From Lewinella sp. IMCC34183 (GTDB taxonomy: Bacteria; Bacteroidota; Bacteroidia; Chitinophagales; Saprospiraceae), in the NCBI RefSeq assembly GCF_003390915.1, contig NZ_QMEM01000001.1:62001-126000 (forward strand): a stretch of 64,000 nucleotides of DNA, given 5' to 3'. The notes beneath the pieces were generated by a model. That model did not search any database, was not told the DNA's origin, and worked only from the letters and a program-made list of their open reading frames with translations. This document shows, one piece after another, positions 32,889-41,465 of the stretch (positions are counted from its first letter, which is position 1; each line of letters starts with the position of its first letter). The translations under genes and the position numbers were made by a program.

Positions 32889-34697
32889 ATGTCCTACATA
32901 TCCCTCCGCAACCTCCGGTTTATCCTGCACGAAGTACTCGATCTGGGGAGCGTACTCCGCAGCGAGCGCTTCGGTGATTTCGACCGTGAGGCCATCGATT
33001 TCAGCCTCGATGCCGCCCGTCAGCTCGCCGACCAGTACCTGGCTCCCCACTACGCACGGATGGATCGCGACAAGGCGTATTTCGCCGACGGCGAGGTGCA
33101 CGTCTTGCCCGAGGTAGGAAAAGGACTGCGCGCGCTGGGAGAAAGCGGCTGGCTCAGCGCTGCCTGGGGCTTCGAGCACGAGGGGCAGCAGATGCCCCTG
33201 ACCGTGCTCAACGCCGGCAGCCTCGTCTTCCAGGCCGCCAACGGCAACCTGGCCGCCTACGGCTTCCTGACCACGGGCGCCGCCAACCTGATCCGGGAGT
33301 TCGGCAGCGACGAACTGCGCGAGGCCTACCTGGGCAAGATGGCGGCCGGCGAGTGGCAGGGTACCATGGCCCTGACCGAGCCCCAGGCGGGAAGCTCCCT
33401 GAGCGACATCACCACCTACTATGAGGAGCAGTCCGACGGCACCTACCACATCTTCGGACAGAAGATCTACATCAGCGGCGGCGATCATACCGGCGTGGAA
33501 AACGTGGTCCACCTGCTGCTGGCCCGCCAGAAGGACGGCCCGAAGGGCGTGAAGGGCGTCAGCCTCTTCGTGGTGCCGAAGTACCTGCCCGGCCCCGACG
33601 GCCTGACCGACAACCACGTGACGACCGCCGGCATCTACGGCAAAATGGGGCAGAAAGGCTACGTGGCCGCCCACCTCATGTTCGGCGAGCAGGGGCCTAC
33701 GCGCGGTCTGCTGGTCGGTGAAGAATTCCGGGGGCTCAATAATATGTTCCTGATGATGAACGAGGCCCGTATCGGCACGGGCATGATGGCCGCCGGCGCG
33801 GCCTCCGCGGCCTACTACGCCAGCCTCACCTACGCCCGCGAGCGACCGCAGGGCCGCCACCCCGGCAATAAGGACGTGGAAGCCCCGCAGGTACTCATCA
33901 TCGAGCACGCCGACGTACGCCGCATGCTGCTCTTCCAGAAGAGCGTGGTCGAGGGTAGCATCGCGCTGCTTCTCCAGTGTAGCCTCTACGAGGATCGCTA
34001 CCGCGCCGCGGGGGACGACCGCAGCCGGCTATTACTCGAACTGCTTACGCCGGTCGCGAAAAGCTTCCCCAGCGAGTACGGCAACGAGTCCGTTAGCCTG
34101 GCCATGCAGGTACTCGGAGGCGCCGGATACACCGACGATCACCCGGTGGAGCAGTTGTTCCGCGACATACGCGTCAACTCCATCTACGAGGGTACGACTA
34201 CCATACACGGGCTCGATCTGCTCGGCCGCAAGGTGCTGATGGAGAACGGCAAGGCGGTTGGTTTTCTCGCCGAAGAGGTCACCGCCACCCTGCGGGATGC
34301 CCAGGCCAACGCACGGACGCGGGAGCTGGCCGGGACGCTGGGCCAGGGTGTCGGTAAGCTGCAGGAGACCCTGGAGTATTTGTTGGGGCTCGCCCAGCGG
34401 GAAGACGATCCCCGGGTGTTCCTGGCGGACGCTACCGTTTTTCTTGACTACTTCGGGCTGCACGTTATCGGGTGGATATGGGTCCTGCAGGCCAACGCTG
34501 CCGTTCGCGCCCTCGAAGCGGCCCGTACCGTTGGAGGGACCCCCCTGGGCCGGGACGAGCAAACCTTCTATGAGTCCAAGCTGGCTACCGCAGCGTACTA
34601 CTTCGATTACGTGTTCCCGCGCACGGCGGGACTGCGCCGTACCCTGTTGAGCACTGGCCGCGTAACCCTGAATACCGCCCCGGAACTGCTGGTTTGA
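32889..34697 (+). CDS. Acyl-CoA dehydrogenase, long (~600 aa) subfamily
   Basis: 602 aa. The N- and middle domains contain GTMALTEPQAGSSLSDITT (FAD/substrate loop) and FGQKIYISGGDH. The C-domain has the MNEARIGTGMMAAGAASAAY helix, LGGAGYTDDHPVEQLFRD, and NSIYEGTTTIHGLDL with the catalytic Glu. The extra C-terminal ~150 residues are typical of the long bacterial class acting on long-chain or unusual acyl-CoAs. It makes a trans-2-enoyl-CoA and reduces an electron-transfer flavoprotein. No etfAB or beta-oxidation gene is next to it. It ends against the lipoprotein stop, sharing the sequence TGATCA. Confidence 0.92.
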   Translation: MSYISLRNLRFILHEVLDLGSVLRSERFGDFDREAIDFSLDAARQLADQYLAPHYARMDRDKAYFADGEVHVLPEVGKGLRALGESGWLSAAWGFEHEGQQMPLTVLNAGSLVFQAANGNLAAYGFLTTGAANLIREFGSDELREAYLGKMAAGEWQGTMALTEPQAGSSLSDITTYYEEQSDGTYHIFGQKIYISGGDHTGVENVVHLLLARQKDGPKGVKGVSLFVVPKYLPGPDGLTDNHVTTAGIYGKMGQKGYVAAHLMFGEQGPTRGLLVGEEFRGLNNMFLMMNEARIGTGMMAAGAASAAYYASLTYARERPQGRHPGNKDVEAPQVLIIEHADVRRMLLFQKSVVEGSIALLLQCSLYEDRYRAAGDDRSRLLLELLTPVAKSFPSEYGNESVSLAMQVLGGAGYTDDHPVEQLFRDIRVNSIYEGTTTIHGLDLLGRKVLMENGKAVGFLAEEVTATLRDAQANARTRELAGTLGQGVGKLQETLEYLLGLAQREDDPRVFLADATVFLDYFGLHVIGWIWVLQANAAVRALEAARTVGGTPLGRDEQTFYESKLATAAYYFDYVFPRTAGLRRTLLSTGRVTLNTAPELLV

Positions 34698-36452
34698 TCA
34701 CCGGTCTGGCATCGGCATCCGGAATATTGTACGGTTGGCGTCGAGGGTGGTGAAGAAGAACGTCCCGGTTTGGGTGTCTATCGATGCCCCCTGGACGATG
34801 ACGGACAGGGGCAGCAGCACCTGATACGTTTCACCGTCCAGCAATCCATACGCCCCGACGGCATACCGGCCGTCTCCGCTGAGCGCGAACAGGCCCGTGG
34901 GGTAGCTACCCAGTACCCGTTGCAGATTCTTGGCGTCCCGGCGGACGGCATCCGCCACCAGGAACCGGGCGTCGTCGGTCAGGTATGCCCGGACATACAT
35001 CGATGCGCTATGCCGTATACGCTGCTCCAGGGCCAGTCCCCCCTTACTGACGCCGTAGCGAAAGATCATGTCCTGCTCGACCGTGAAAAGTACATCCCCG
35101 GCGGGGGGGGTCACGAATTCGGGCACGGAGTAATTGGCCGCGTAAGATCCAAGGGTGTCGCCCGTGATCGCATCCGCCACCACGGTCTGCCCGCGCAGAC
35201 TACCGTACCCCGTGTACGCTAATAGTCCGTCGGACAAGCCGACGGCGCGGATGGGGAAGGGGGCATCGGTTTCGCCGGCCAAGCCCAACGCCGGGACGGT
35301 CCGCGCCACGGTCTGGTTTGTCAGGTCAACCAGCTGGATAGCACCCGCCCGGGGCAGCGGGAGGAACAGGGTACTACCATCGCCGGACTGCGCCAGTGAT
35401 TCCGGTACGCCAGGCAGGGTCAGGACCGCCACCAACGTTAGATCCTCGGTATTATAGACCAGCAGTTCGGGCGATTCGGCCGTGATAACGTAAAGCAGGG
35501 GGCGCTGGCGATCAACGAGCATGCCCATAACCTGAGATTCGAACTTCAACCGGGGTACGCCGGACGGTACCGTAATGCGGTTGCTGGTCAGCTCTACCTG
35601 ATTGTCCAGCTGCAACCGAACCGCATAGGTATAATCCACCCCGAAGCCCGGATCCCGGTGGAGAAACGTCGTATCGGTAGACGTAAAGGTGGAAGTGAGG
35701 AAGGAGGAAAATCCCTGGTTGTCGGCCTCGACGATTACCTCGTAGGCGTTGAAGGCCTCGCTCGTGGTTTGCGTCCACCGCAGCAGTACACCCTCAGGCG
35801 TGGGTGTGGCGGACAGCAGCGTGGGTGGCGCGGGCTCCTCAAGCACCCGTATGCTTAGGGCAACACTGGTCTCGTGTCCCGTCGCGGCCATCGCCGTGAT
35901 TGTGATCGTATGCAATCCCGAACTAAGCAGGGGAACGGTCACGTATATCCTACCGGTCTCCGGGACCTGTCCCTCCCCGATCAGGCCGTCACGGTCGGAA
36001 CGGATAGCATAGGTCAGGGCACCGTGCACCTCATTAGCGGCGTCGGCATTGACCAGCATGCTGTCACCAAGAATGTAGGTGGTGATGTACCGGGCGTCGG
36101 GTGAGTAAATCCATATCCGGGGAATGTTGGGATCCGAAATAAGTTCCGCGTCGTAGCGTACGACGGGGTGGTCCGTGATCCGCAGGGAGGTGGCGTGCGG
36201 GAGGAAATAGAACTGGCTTACCTCTATGTCGTAGGTGCCGGTGGCCAGGTCCAGGAAGCGTGCCCTGCCTAGTGAATCGGTCAGCTGCTCCAGGGCGCCG
36301 GGAGTGAGCCGTACCGTGGCTCCGGGAATGGGTCTGCCCACCTGGTCGTAGGCCGTAACTTCAAGGCTGCCGGTAAGGGGCAGCTCCTCCTTTTCACAGC
36401 CCGCGGCTAGCAGGAGGCACAGGAGGAAGCAGGCGGTGCGGAGCAGGTGCAT
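34698..36452 (-). CDS. Lipoprotein: carboxypeptidase-like domain plus Fn3-like and beta-propeller (paralogue A)
   Basis: 584 aa. Lipobox LLLAAGCEKEE. Residues ~28-100 are a carboxypeptidase regulatory-like domain (LEVTAYDQVGRPIPGATVRL). Residues ~105-210 are an Ig-like domain, ~215-300 an Fn3-like domain (PPTLLSATPTPEGVLLRWTQ), and ~310-584 a repeat-rich beta-propeller (LLYVITAESPELLVYNTEDL). Its ATG overlaps the stop of paralogue B by 1 nt (TGATG), so both are co-transcribed and coupled. A periplasmic or surface binding protein is likely. The ligand cannot be told. Confidence 0.82.
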   Translation of the reverse strand: MHLLRTACFLLCLLLAAGCEKEELPLTGSLEVTAYDQVGRPIPGATVRLTPGALEQLTDSLGRARFLDLATGTYDIEVSQFYFLPHATSLRITDHPVVRYDAELISDPNIPRIWIYSPDARYITTYILGDSMLVNADAANEVHGALTYAIRSDRDGLIGEGQVPETGRIYVTVPLLSSGLHTITITAMAATGHETSVALSIRVLEEPAPPTLLSATPTPEGVLLRWTQTTSEAFNAYEVIVEADNQGFSSFLTSTFTSTDTTFLHRDPGFGVDYTYAVRLQLDNQVELTSNRITVPSGVPRLKFESQVMGMLVDRQRPLLYVITAESPELLVYNTEDLTLVAVLTLPGVPESLAQSGDGSTLFLPLPRAGAIQLVDLTNQTVARTVPALGLAGETDAPFPIRAVGLSDGLLAYTGYGSLRGQTVVADAITGDTLGSYAANYSVPEFVTPPAGDVLFTVEQDMIFRYGVSKGGLALEQRIRHSASMYVRAYLTDDARFLVADAVRRDAKNLQRVLGSYPTGLFALSGDGRYAVGAYGLLDGETYQVLLPLSVIVQGASIDTQTGTFFFTTLDANRTIFRMPMPDR

Positions 36453-38215
36453 CAGGGAAAGGGTACGAGGGTGATGAGGGTAGAATACAGTTCGTGGTGG
36501 AAGGCGATGCCCCGCATCGGATCGTAGGCCAGCACCCGATTGGGTGCCCGCACCGGTCCCAATTCTACCGCTGGCTGGCTCCCGTAGTACCGGTCGGGGC
36601 CCATGACGCGGCTGCCGTCGGCGTTGGACAGTCGTATGTCGTTGTAGTAGTCGGTGCCGAAGGTGGCCACCACCTGCTGCAGATCATTCGCGCGAAGCAT
36701 GGCATTCCCCGAGAAGAAGTAGCGGCCGTCGGCGGTCAGTACGGCACGAAGGCTACCGTTGGAGGAAGCCGATTTATCGGCCAAAAACAAACTGCCCTCT
36801 CCGTCAGGATCGAAGCGGACGGCCCGCTGCCCGCCGCCGCCGAAGTTCGACATAAACAGTCGCGTGCCGGTTGGATCGGCTATCAGGTTATTTGATTCTG
36901 ATGCCCCTACGTCGAGGAGCGTGAGCGTATCCACTCCGGGCCGGTAAAGGTGTAGCCCACGCACGTTTGAATCGCCGATCAGCGCTACACGTCCTCCGGT
37001 GAGGGCTGCTACCCGTATCGGGCGCAGCGTCTGCGCGAAGCGTGCGGCAGGGAGGTAGATCACCCGGTCGCGTTTGAGGACTGTCAGGTCGAATATGGTA
37101 ATTGTATTGCCTCCGGAGGCGGCCACGTACAGGGTGTCTCCATTCGGTGACAAACTGAGGTCCGTCGGCTGGCTGCCTGCCGGCAATTGCAGGGTCACCC
37201 GCCTGGTGCCCACGTCCATGACCACCAGGCGGTCGTTTTCCTGATCTATACCGTACAGCAGGCCTCGCTTCGGGTCAGACAACAGCCGGTTGACCGTCGC
37301 CTCGAGATCTATGTGGTCTACCGTGTACGCTGCTGTGTACGGCTCACTGGAGATGGGTTCGGACCGGCCGGTGAACACGTTCACCTGGTAATCTACGGGT
37401 CGGTTGTAGGGTAGGGTTTCGTCCACGAAGACGGTATCGTTGACGTCGTTAAGGATGGCGATCTCGTATAGGCTATTGCTCCCCGCCTCACCCCGGTACA
37501 CCGTGTAGTGGTCGAAGTCGCCGCCGGCCCAGCGCGACCAGCTCACGGCCAGACCCTCGCCGCTGGGTACCGCATTCCGGATATATACGGTAGGGGCCGG
37601 CGGCAGTATCAGCACGTTGAAGGAGAGACGGCTGGTAAGGCCCTCGCTATCGGTGGCCGTAAGGGTAAATACGTGGGTGCCGACCGATAAGTCCTGCAGG
37701 TACACCGCGGCCAGGCCCGCGGAATCTACGCCCGACCCCAGGACGCCGTCCAGGCTACTGGTCAGCTCCCAGGGGATGGTTCCGGTGGCGTCGCGGTCGT
37801 CCGTCAGGCGGGCTTCGAAGGTGAACCCCTCCGTGTCCCGGAACCCATCGGTTATGTCGGGGCGGGGGAACACGGGGATTATTTCCGGACCGCGATTGTA
37901 CCGCCCGGGAAGCCTAATGATGGCCTGGGTCAGCGTGCCTTCCGCCACGGAGGCTAGCGCACTGTTGCTACCCAGCTCGTCGTGGCTGGCCTCGACGAGG
38001 TAATCGAGGGGGGGCAGGTCAGCAAACAGTACGGTTCCCGCACTGTCGGTGATGCCGCGGGCATCGCCCGGATCGAGCCGTACTGCCACGCCGGCCTGCG
38101 GACCATCGGCGTTTGAGACGAATACCTCAAGGGTTCCCCCTTCGTCTTCTTTCGTGCAGGCCAGTAGGGTGAAGCACAGGACGAAAGGGTATAAAAACCG
38201 GTAGGTTGGGTGCAT
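36452..38215 (-). CDS. Lipoprotein: carboxypeptidase-like domain plus Fn3-like and beta-propeller (paralogue B)
   Basis: 587 aa, first gene of the pair. Lipobox LCFTLLACTKEDE. The domain order equals paralogue A: EVFVSNADGPQAGVAVRLD, an Ig-like domain (GFTFEARLTDDRD), an Fn3-like domain (NAVPSGEGLAVSWSRW) and a YVTN-like propeller with LSLSPNGDTLYVAASGGN. The two are clearly related by tandem duplication but have diverged. A TAATTTCG box (38235-38242, minus) is 19 nt before the ATG. The pair may form a heteromeric surface complex; that is inference. Confidence 0.82.
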   Translation of the reverse strand: MHPTYRFLYPFVLCFTLLACTKEDEGGTLEVFVSNADGPQAGVAVRLDPGDARGITDSAGTVLFADLPPLDYLVEASHDELGSNSALASVAEGTLTQAIIRLPGRYNRGPEIIPVFPRPDITDGFRDTEGFTFEARLTDDRDATGTIPWELTSSLDGVLGSGVDSAGLAAVYLQDLSVGTHVFTLTATDSEGLTSRLSFNVLILPPAPTVYIRNAVPSGEGLAVSWSRWAGGDFDHYTVYRGEAGSNSLYEIAILNDVNDTVFVDETLPYNRPVDYQVNVFTGRSEPISSEPYTAAYTVDHIDLEATVNRLLSDPKRGLLYGIDQENDRLVVMDVGTRRVTLQLPAGSQPTDLSLSPNGDTLYVAASGGNTITIFDLTVLKRDRVIYLPAARFAQTLRPIRVAALTGGRVALIGDSNVRGLHLYRPGVDTLTLLDVGASESNNLIADPTGTRLFMSNFGGGGQRAVRFDPDGEGSLFLADKSASSNGSLRAVLTADGRYFFSGNAMLRANDLQQVVATFGTDYYNDIRLSNADGSRVMGPDRYYGSQPAVELGPVRAPNRVLAYDPMRGIAFHHELYSTLITLVPFP

Positions 38216-38374
38216 GAAACTCGCTTAGCGCTTCCGAAATTACGGTCCCGGAAGACGCGCTGAGCCTCCCGCCGAAAATTTAACTACGGCCTCTTAGGAG
38301 GGGTGAACGCCCACGGATCCGGACACCATGGAAGTTTACGGGTCACGCGTATCTTACCGCCTAAACGAAGTCGC

Positions 38375-38869
38375 ATGCGAACCTTACTCTGCCTCGGGAT
38401 CACCCTGCTGGCCCTATCCTGCTCCCCGAAGATCGCGCCCTTCGGGGAGGCAAACGGCGCCTACGGAGCCAGCTTCGACCACTACGCCATTAACGTTACC
38501 GACCTGGACCGCAGCGCGGAATTCTACATGCATACCTTTGCCCTCGACACCATCTATAACGGAACGGGCAATGACCGGCGCGTCTGGATGTCGCTGGGGG
38601 AAGGCATGGCCCTCCACATCATTGAGACGGACCGGGCGGACGTAACCACTACCAAGGGCGTTCACCTCTGCATGGCCGTCAACGACTTTGCCGGCTTCGT
38701 GCAGCACCTGCGCGACGAGAATATCGCCTTCGAGACCTGGACCGGCGAAAAGATGAAATCAAACAAGCGCCCGGACGGCGTGCAGCAGGTATACGTTCAG
38801 GACCCGGACGGGTACTGGATCGAGGTAAACGACAACCGTATGCTCTGGGAAAAAAACCGCGCTAAGTAG
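38375..38869 (+). CDS. VOC (glyoxalase-fold) lipoprotein
   Basis: 164 aa from the ATG at 38375; a TATCTTAC box at 38350-38357 supports this start. Lipobox LLALSCSPK. The VOC domain covers most of the chain: FDHYAINVTDLDRSAEFYMHTF (first metal-ligand strand), GMALHIIETD, GVHLCMAVNDFAGFVQHLRD and VQDPDGYWIEVNDNRML with the C-terminal Glu ligand. Glyoxalase-fold enzymes are usually cytoplasmic, so a lipidated one is less common. Its stop overlaps the OsmC start by 1 nt (TAGTG). Substrate unknown. Confidence 0.85.
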   Translation: MRTLLCLGITLLALSCSPKIAPFGEANGAYGASFDHYAINVTDLDRSAEFYMHTFALDTIYNGTGNDRRVWMSLGEGMALHIIETDRADVTTTKGVHLCMAVNDFAGFVQHLRDENIAFETWTGEKMKSNKRPDGVQQVYVQDPDGYWIEVNDNRMLWEKNRAK

Positions 38870-39285
38870 TGAAAGTAGAATTAAACCGCCTCGACGACGC
38901 CTTCCTCTTTGAAACCACCAACGACGAGGGCCTGACGGTCCAGACCGACGGTAGCCCCGACATCGGCGGCCAGGGCAAGGGAATGCGCCCCATGCAGCTG
39001 GTACTCGCGGCCGTAGCCAGTTGCTCGAGTATTGATATAGTACTGCTGTTGCAGAAGCAGCGGCAGGAACTGCGCGATATCAAAGTCACCGTGGAGGCCG
39101 ATCGCCGCGACACGGAGCCGCGCACCTTTACCCGCATCCGGGTCCACTACCGCCTGTTCGGACCCCTCGACCCTAAAAAGGCCGACCGCGCCTGCCGCCT
39201 CAGCATGGAAAAACTGTGCAGCGTATCACTGATGCTCAAGGCTGGGGGGGTAGCGATAGACTGGACTTGCACCATCGAGGAATAA
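38869..39285 (+). CDS. OsmC/Ohr family peroxiredoxin-like protein
   Basis: 138 aa with a GTG start overlapping the previous stop by one base. The redox cysteines are in VAAVASCSSIDIVLLLQ and MEKLCSVSLML, spaced as in OsmC/Ohr proteins. The fold removes organic hydroperoxides with a dithiol donor. It is coupled to the VOC lipoprotein gene. Ends 12 nt before the convergent S24 regulator gene. Confidence 0.92.
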   Translation: MKVELNRLDDAFLFETTNDEGLTVQTDGSPDIGGQGKGMRPMQLVLAAVASCSSIDIVLLLQKQRQELRDIKVTVEADRRDTEPRTFTRIRVHYRLFGPLDPKKADRACRLSMEKLCSVSLMLKAGGVAIDWTCTIEE

Positions 39286-39297
39286 CGTACCCCGAAC

Positions 39298-40140
39298 CTA
39301 TTTTTTGGACTGGCCACTGAGGACCTTCTCTACCGATACGCCCAGTCGCTCCATCAATTTGCCCTGCTGCGCGATGGTGGCCTTGAGGTCGGCCATCTCG
39401 TCGTGGACGTAGCGCTGGATATTTTGCGGAGAGGGCAAAAACGGGGTGATGCGGGCGCGCACGTACCAGATCTCGCGGAGATCGGACAGCGGGATGCGGT
39501 AAGTTTCGTAGAAGCTGTTGTCGGAGATCACCTCCAGTTCCTTGCTCTCGGCGATGTGGTTGCGGATCCGCTTGACCACCACGTCGCTGCGGGTGACCAC
39601 TACGTAGGCGTAATTGTCCTTGATGCCGCTTTCCCATAGGGTAGGCTCCAGGAAGGCACAGACCACCTTGTCGCCCTCGAAGAGGGTAGGTTCCATGCTG
39701 TTGCCCGGCACATCGAAGCTGCGGTGGGTGCCCACCTTGTATTTATAGTCCGGCAGGCTGAAGGTAGGCAGGCTCTCTACGAAAGAGGGGTCGCCGAGCT
39801 CGCCCGCGTACACCGACTGGGCCGGGAGGGGAACGTGTACAATCAGCTCGTCCGCATCGGGGGTGGTGATGGTGGTCAGCACCCGGAAGTTCTGATTGCT
39901 CTCCTCAGTCATGAACATGGGACCGTCGCCGGTAAAGATGTACACCGGGTTGAGCTTGTACTTATTGATGGCCTGCCGCAGCAGCTCGATGGTCACGTCG
40001 CGGCGTCCCTTCAGGATCTCGCTTAAGGACTGCGGGAGATAGTCCAGCGACAGGGCGAAGGCGCGGCTGGAGCGAATTCGTTTCTCGGCTTTAAGCTTGT
40101 CGTGACACTTGATAAAGCGCTGAGAAACCACATTTTTCAT
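39298..40140 (-). CDS. S24 (LexA/CI-type) self-cleaving transcription regulator with C-terminal coiled coil
   Basis: 280 aa. The N-terminal ~75 residues are a helix-turn-helix of XRE type (SRAFALSLDYLPQSLSEILKG). Residues ~105-250 are an S24 peptidase domain: the expected cleavage site Ala112-Gly113 in SVYAGELGDPSF, the serine in VPGNSMEPTLFEGD (Ser148) and the lysine in SDVVVKRI (Lys190). All catalytic elements are present, so DNA-damage or stress-triggered self-cleavage is plausible. The last ~40 residues form a predicted coiled coil. A TACCTTCG box (40166-40173, minus) precedes it by 25 nt. Its regulon is unknown. Confidence 0.86.
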   Translation of the reverse strand: MKNVVSQRFIKCHDKLKAEKRIRSSRAFALSLDYLPQSLSEILKGRRDVTIELLRQAINKYKLNPVYIFTGDGPMFMTEESNQNFRVLTTITTPDADELIVHVPLPAQSVYAGELGDPSFVESLPTFSLPDYKYKVGTHRSFDVPGNSMEPTLFEGDKVVCAFLEPTLWESGIKDNYAYVVVTRSDVVVKRIRNHIAESKELEVISDNSFYETYRIPLSDLREIWYVRARITPFLPSPQNIQRYVHDEMADLKATIAQQGKLMERLGVSVEKVLSGQSKK

Positions 40141-40231
40141 ACGAAAGTCGGATTGGGAGAGGCGGCGAAGGTACGGCGGTCCGGTGTAGCTGGTGAAGTG
40201 ATGCCGTATATAAATGACACTCTTTTGCTGA

Positions 40232-41377
40232 TTACCGCTCCTTGATTACGGCATCGTCCTCGTGTGCCTTGCCCTTTTCGATGGTTTCCTCGGCCTCTTC
40301 CAGGTCATCTTCCTCCGGCGTTTCGCCCTGGTTTTCGTCCTGGGCGGGCTCGTAGCTGAGCGTGATCAGTACCGGGAAGTGATCGGATCCGATGTACGGC
40401 AGCCGCTCCAAATCGACCACGGCCAGGTCACTGCTGTGAAACACGTGATCGAGCGGCCAGCGCAGCAGGCGGTGCTCCGCGTGAAAGGTGGAGAACATGC
40501 CCCGGCCGCGGCGGGGATCGAGCAGGCCGCTGAGCCGCTGAAAAAGGCGGGAGGAGTGGGACCACGCTACGTCGTTCATATCACCGGCGACGATCACGGT
40601 CTTGTGATCGCGTTCCTTGATCTCCAGCCCGACGAGGGACAATTCGGCGTCCCGTCCGGTGCTCGCGTAGGCCTCGGTGGGGCTGGGCGGCATGGGGTGC
40701 AGGAAGTACAGGTCGACTTCGTGGCCGTTCTCCAGCTTGATGGAAGTTTCCACGCTGGGAATATCATCTTTGATACGGTACTTCACCTCGGGGTCGATCA
40801 GCTCCAGTTTGCTCCAGAGGTGCATGCCGTACAGGTTCTCGATGGGTACCGGCACGCGGTAGGGATAGGTATCGCCCAGGCCTTCCATGATTTTCTCCTC
40901 CCACCACTTATTCGTTTCCACGGTCAGCAGGATATCGGGGTCGCGTTCCTTGACCAGGCTGATCAGCAGGTCCGTCCGCGTATTGGTCTGCAGTACGTTG
41001 CTGATCATCAGGGTGAGGTGGCCGGAGCTTTCTTCCAGGATTTCGGCATCCTTGGCATCCTTGCCGTGAAGGGGCGTATACGGTAGAATGCGGTAGCCCT
41101 GATACAGCGTTGCGGATACCAGAATAACACTGACGGCAATATTGAGTGCGTCGTTCTGTTGGTTGGACAGCACCCAGCAAATGGCCGAAAGGAAGAGCAG
41201 AAAGGCAAGTTGTTGCCGGGGATAGTCAAACCCGCGAATCCACCAATCGTCGTACTTGATGAAGGGCATCAAAGTACCGACTACGCCGATCGTTCCGAGA
41301 ACGTAGGCCAAAATGCGCAATGCTATCACGTAAACTAAAGTTTTGGTTAGAAGAATACCTGTACCAACAATGTTCAC
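40232..41377 (-). CDS. Membrane-anchored endonuclease/exonuclease/phosphatase (EEP) family protein
   Basis: 381 aa if it starts at GTG 41377; GTG 41329 is an alternative, and no ATG fits. Three hydrophobic segments lie at the N-terminus (residues ~17-90: LAYVLGTIGVVGTLM, LAFLLFLSAICWVLS, AVSVILVSATLYQG). The catalytic EEP domain follows: DILLTVETN, VIVAGDMNDVAWSHSS and IGSDHFPVLI hold the Asp, Asn and His. It ends in an acidic tail (GETPEEDDLEEAEETIEK). The likely role is a membrane-bound phosphodiesterase with its catalytic domain in the cytoplasm or periplasm (topology uncertain). It is divergent from the dikinase-like gene. Confidence 0.82.
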   Translation of the reverse strand: MNIVGTGILLTKTLVYVIALRILAYVLGTIGVVGTLMPFIKYDDWWIRGFDYPRQQLAFLLFLSAICWVLSNQQNDALNIAVSVILVSATLYQGYRILPYTPLHGKDAKDAEILEESSGHLTLMISNVLQTNTRTDLLISLVKERDPDILLTVETNKWWEEKIMEGLGDTYPYRVPVPIENLYGMHLWSKLELIDPEVKYRIKDDIPSVETSIKLENGHEVDLYFLHPMPPSPTEAYASTGRDAELSLVGLEIKERDHKTVIVAGDMNDVAWSHSSRLFQRLSGLLDPRRGRGMFSTFHAEHRLLRWPLDHVFHSSDLAVVDLERLPYIGSDHFPVLITLSYEPAQDENQGETPEEDDLEEAEETIEKGKAHEDDAVIKER

Positions 41378-41400
41378 ACTGCTTGGCCAGATAACGGTCT

Positions 41401-41408
41401 TACCTTTG
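41401..41408 (+). promoter_or_regulatory. -7 element (TACCTTTG) upstream of the dikinase-like gene
   Basis: Exact TAnnTTTG, 57 nt before the ATG at 41466. Another weaker TATTTG box lies immediately before the ATG. Confidence 0.5.
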
Positions 41409-41465
41409 AACGGCGTGCGCACGCCGGCTGTATTATGCCTGCCTTTGCCCGATAAACCTATTTGC

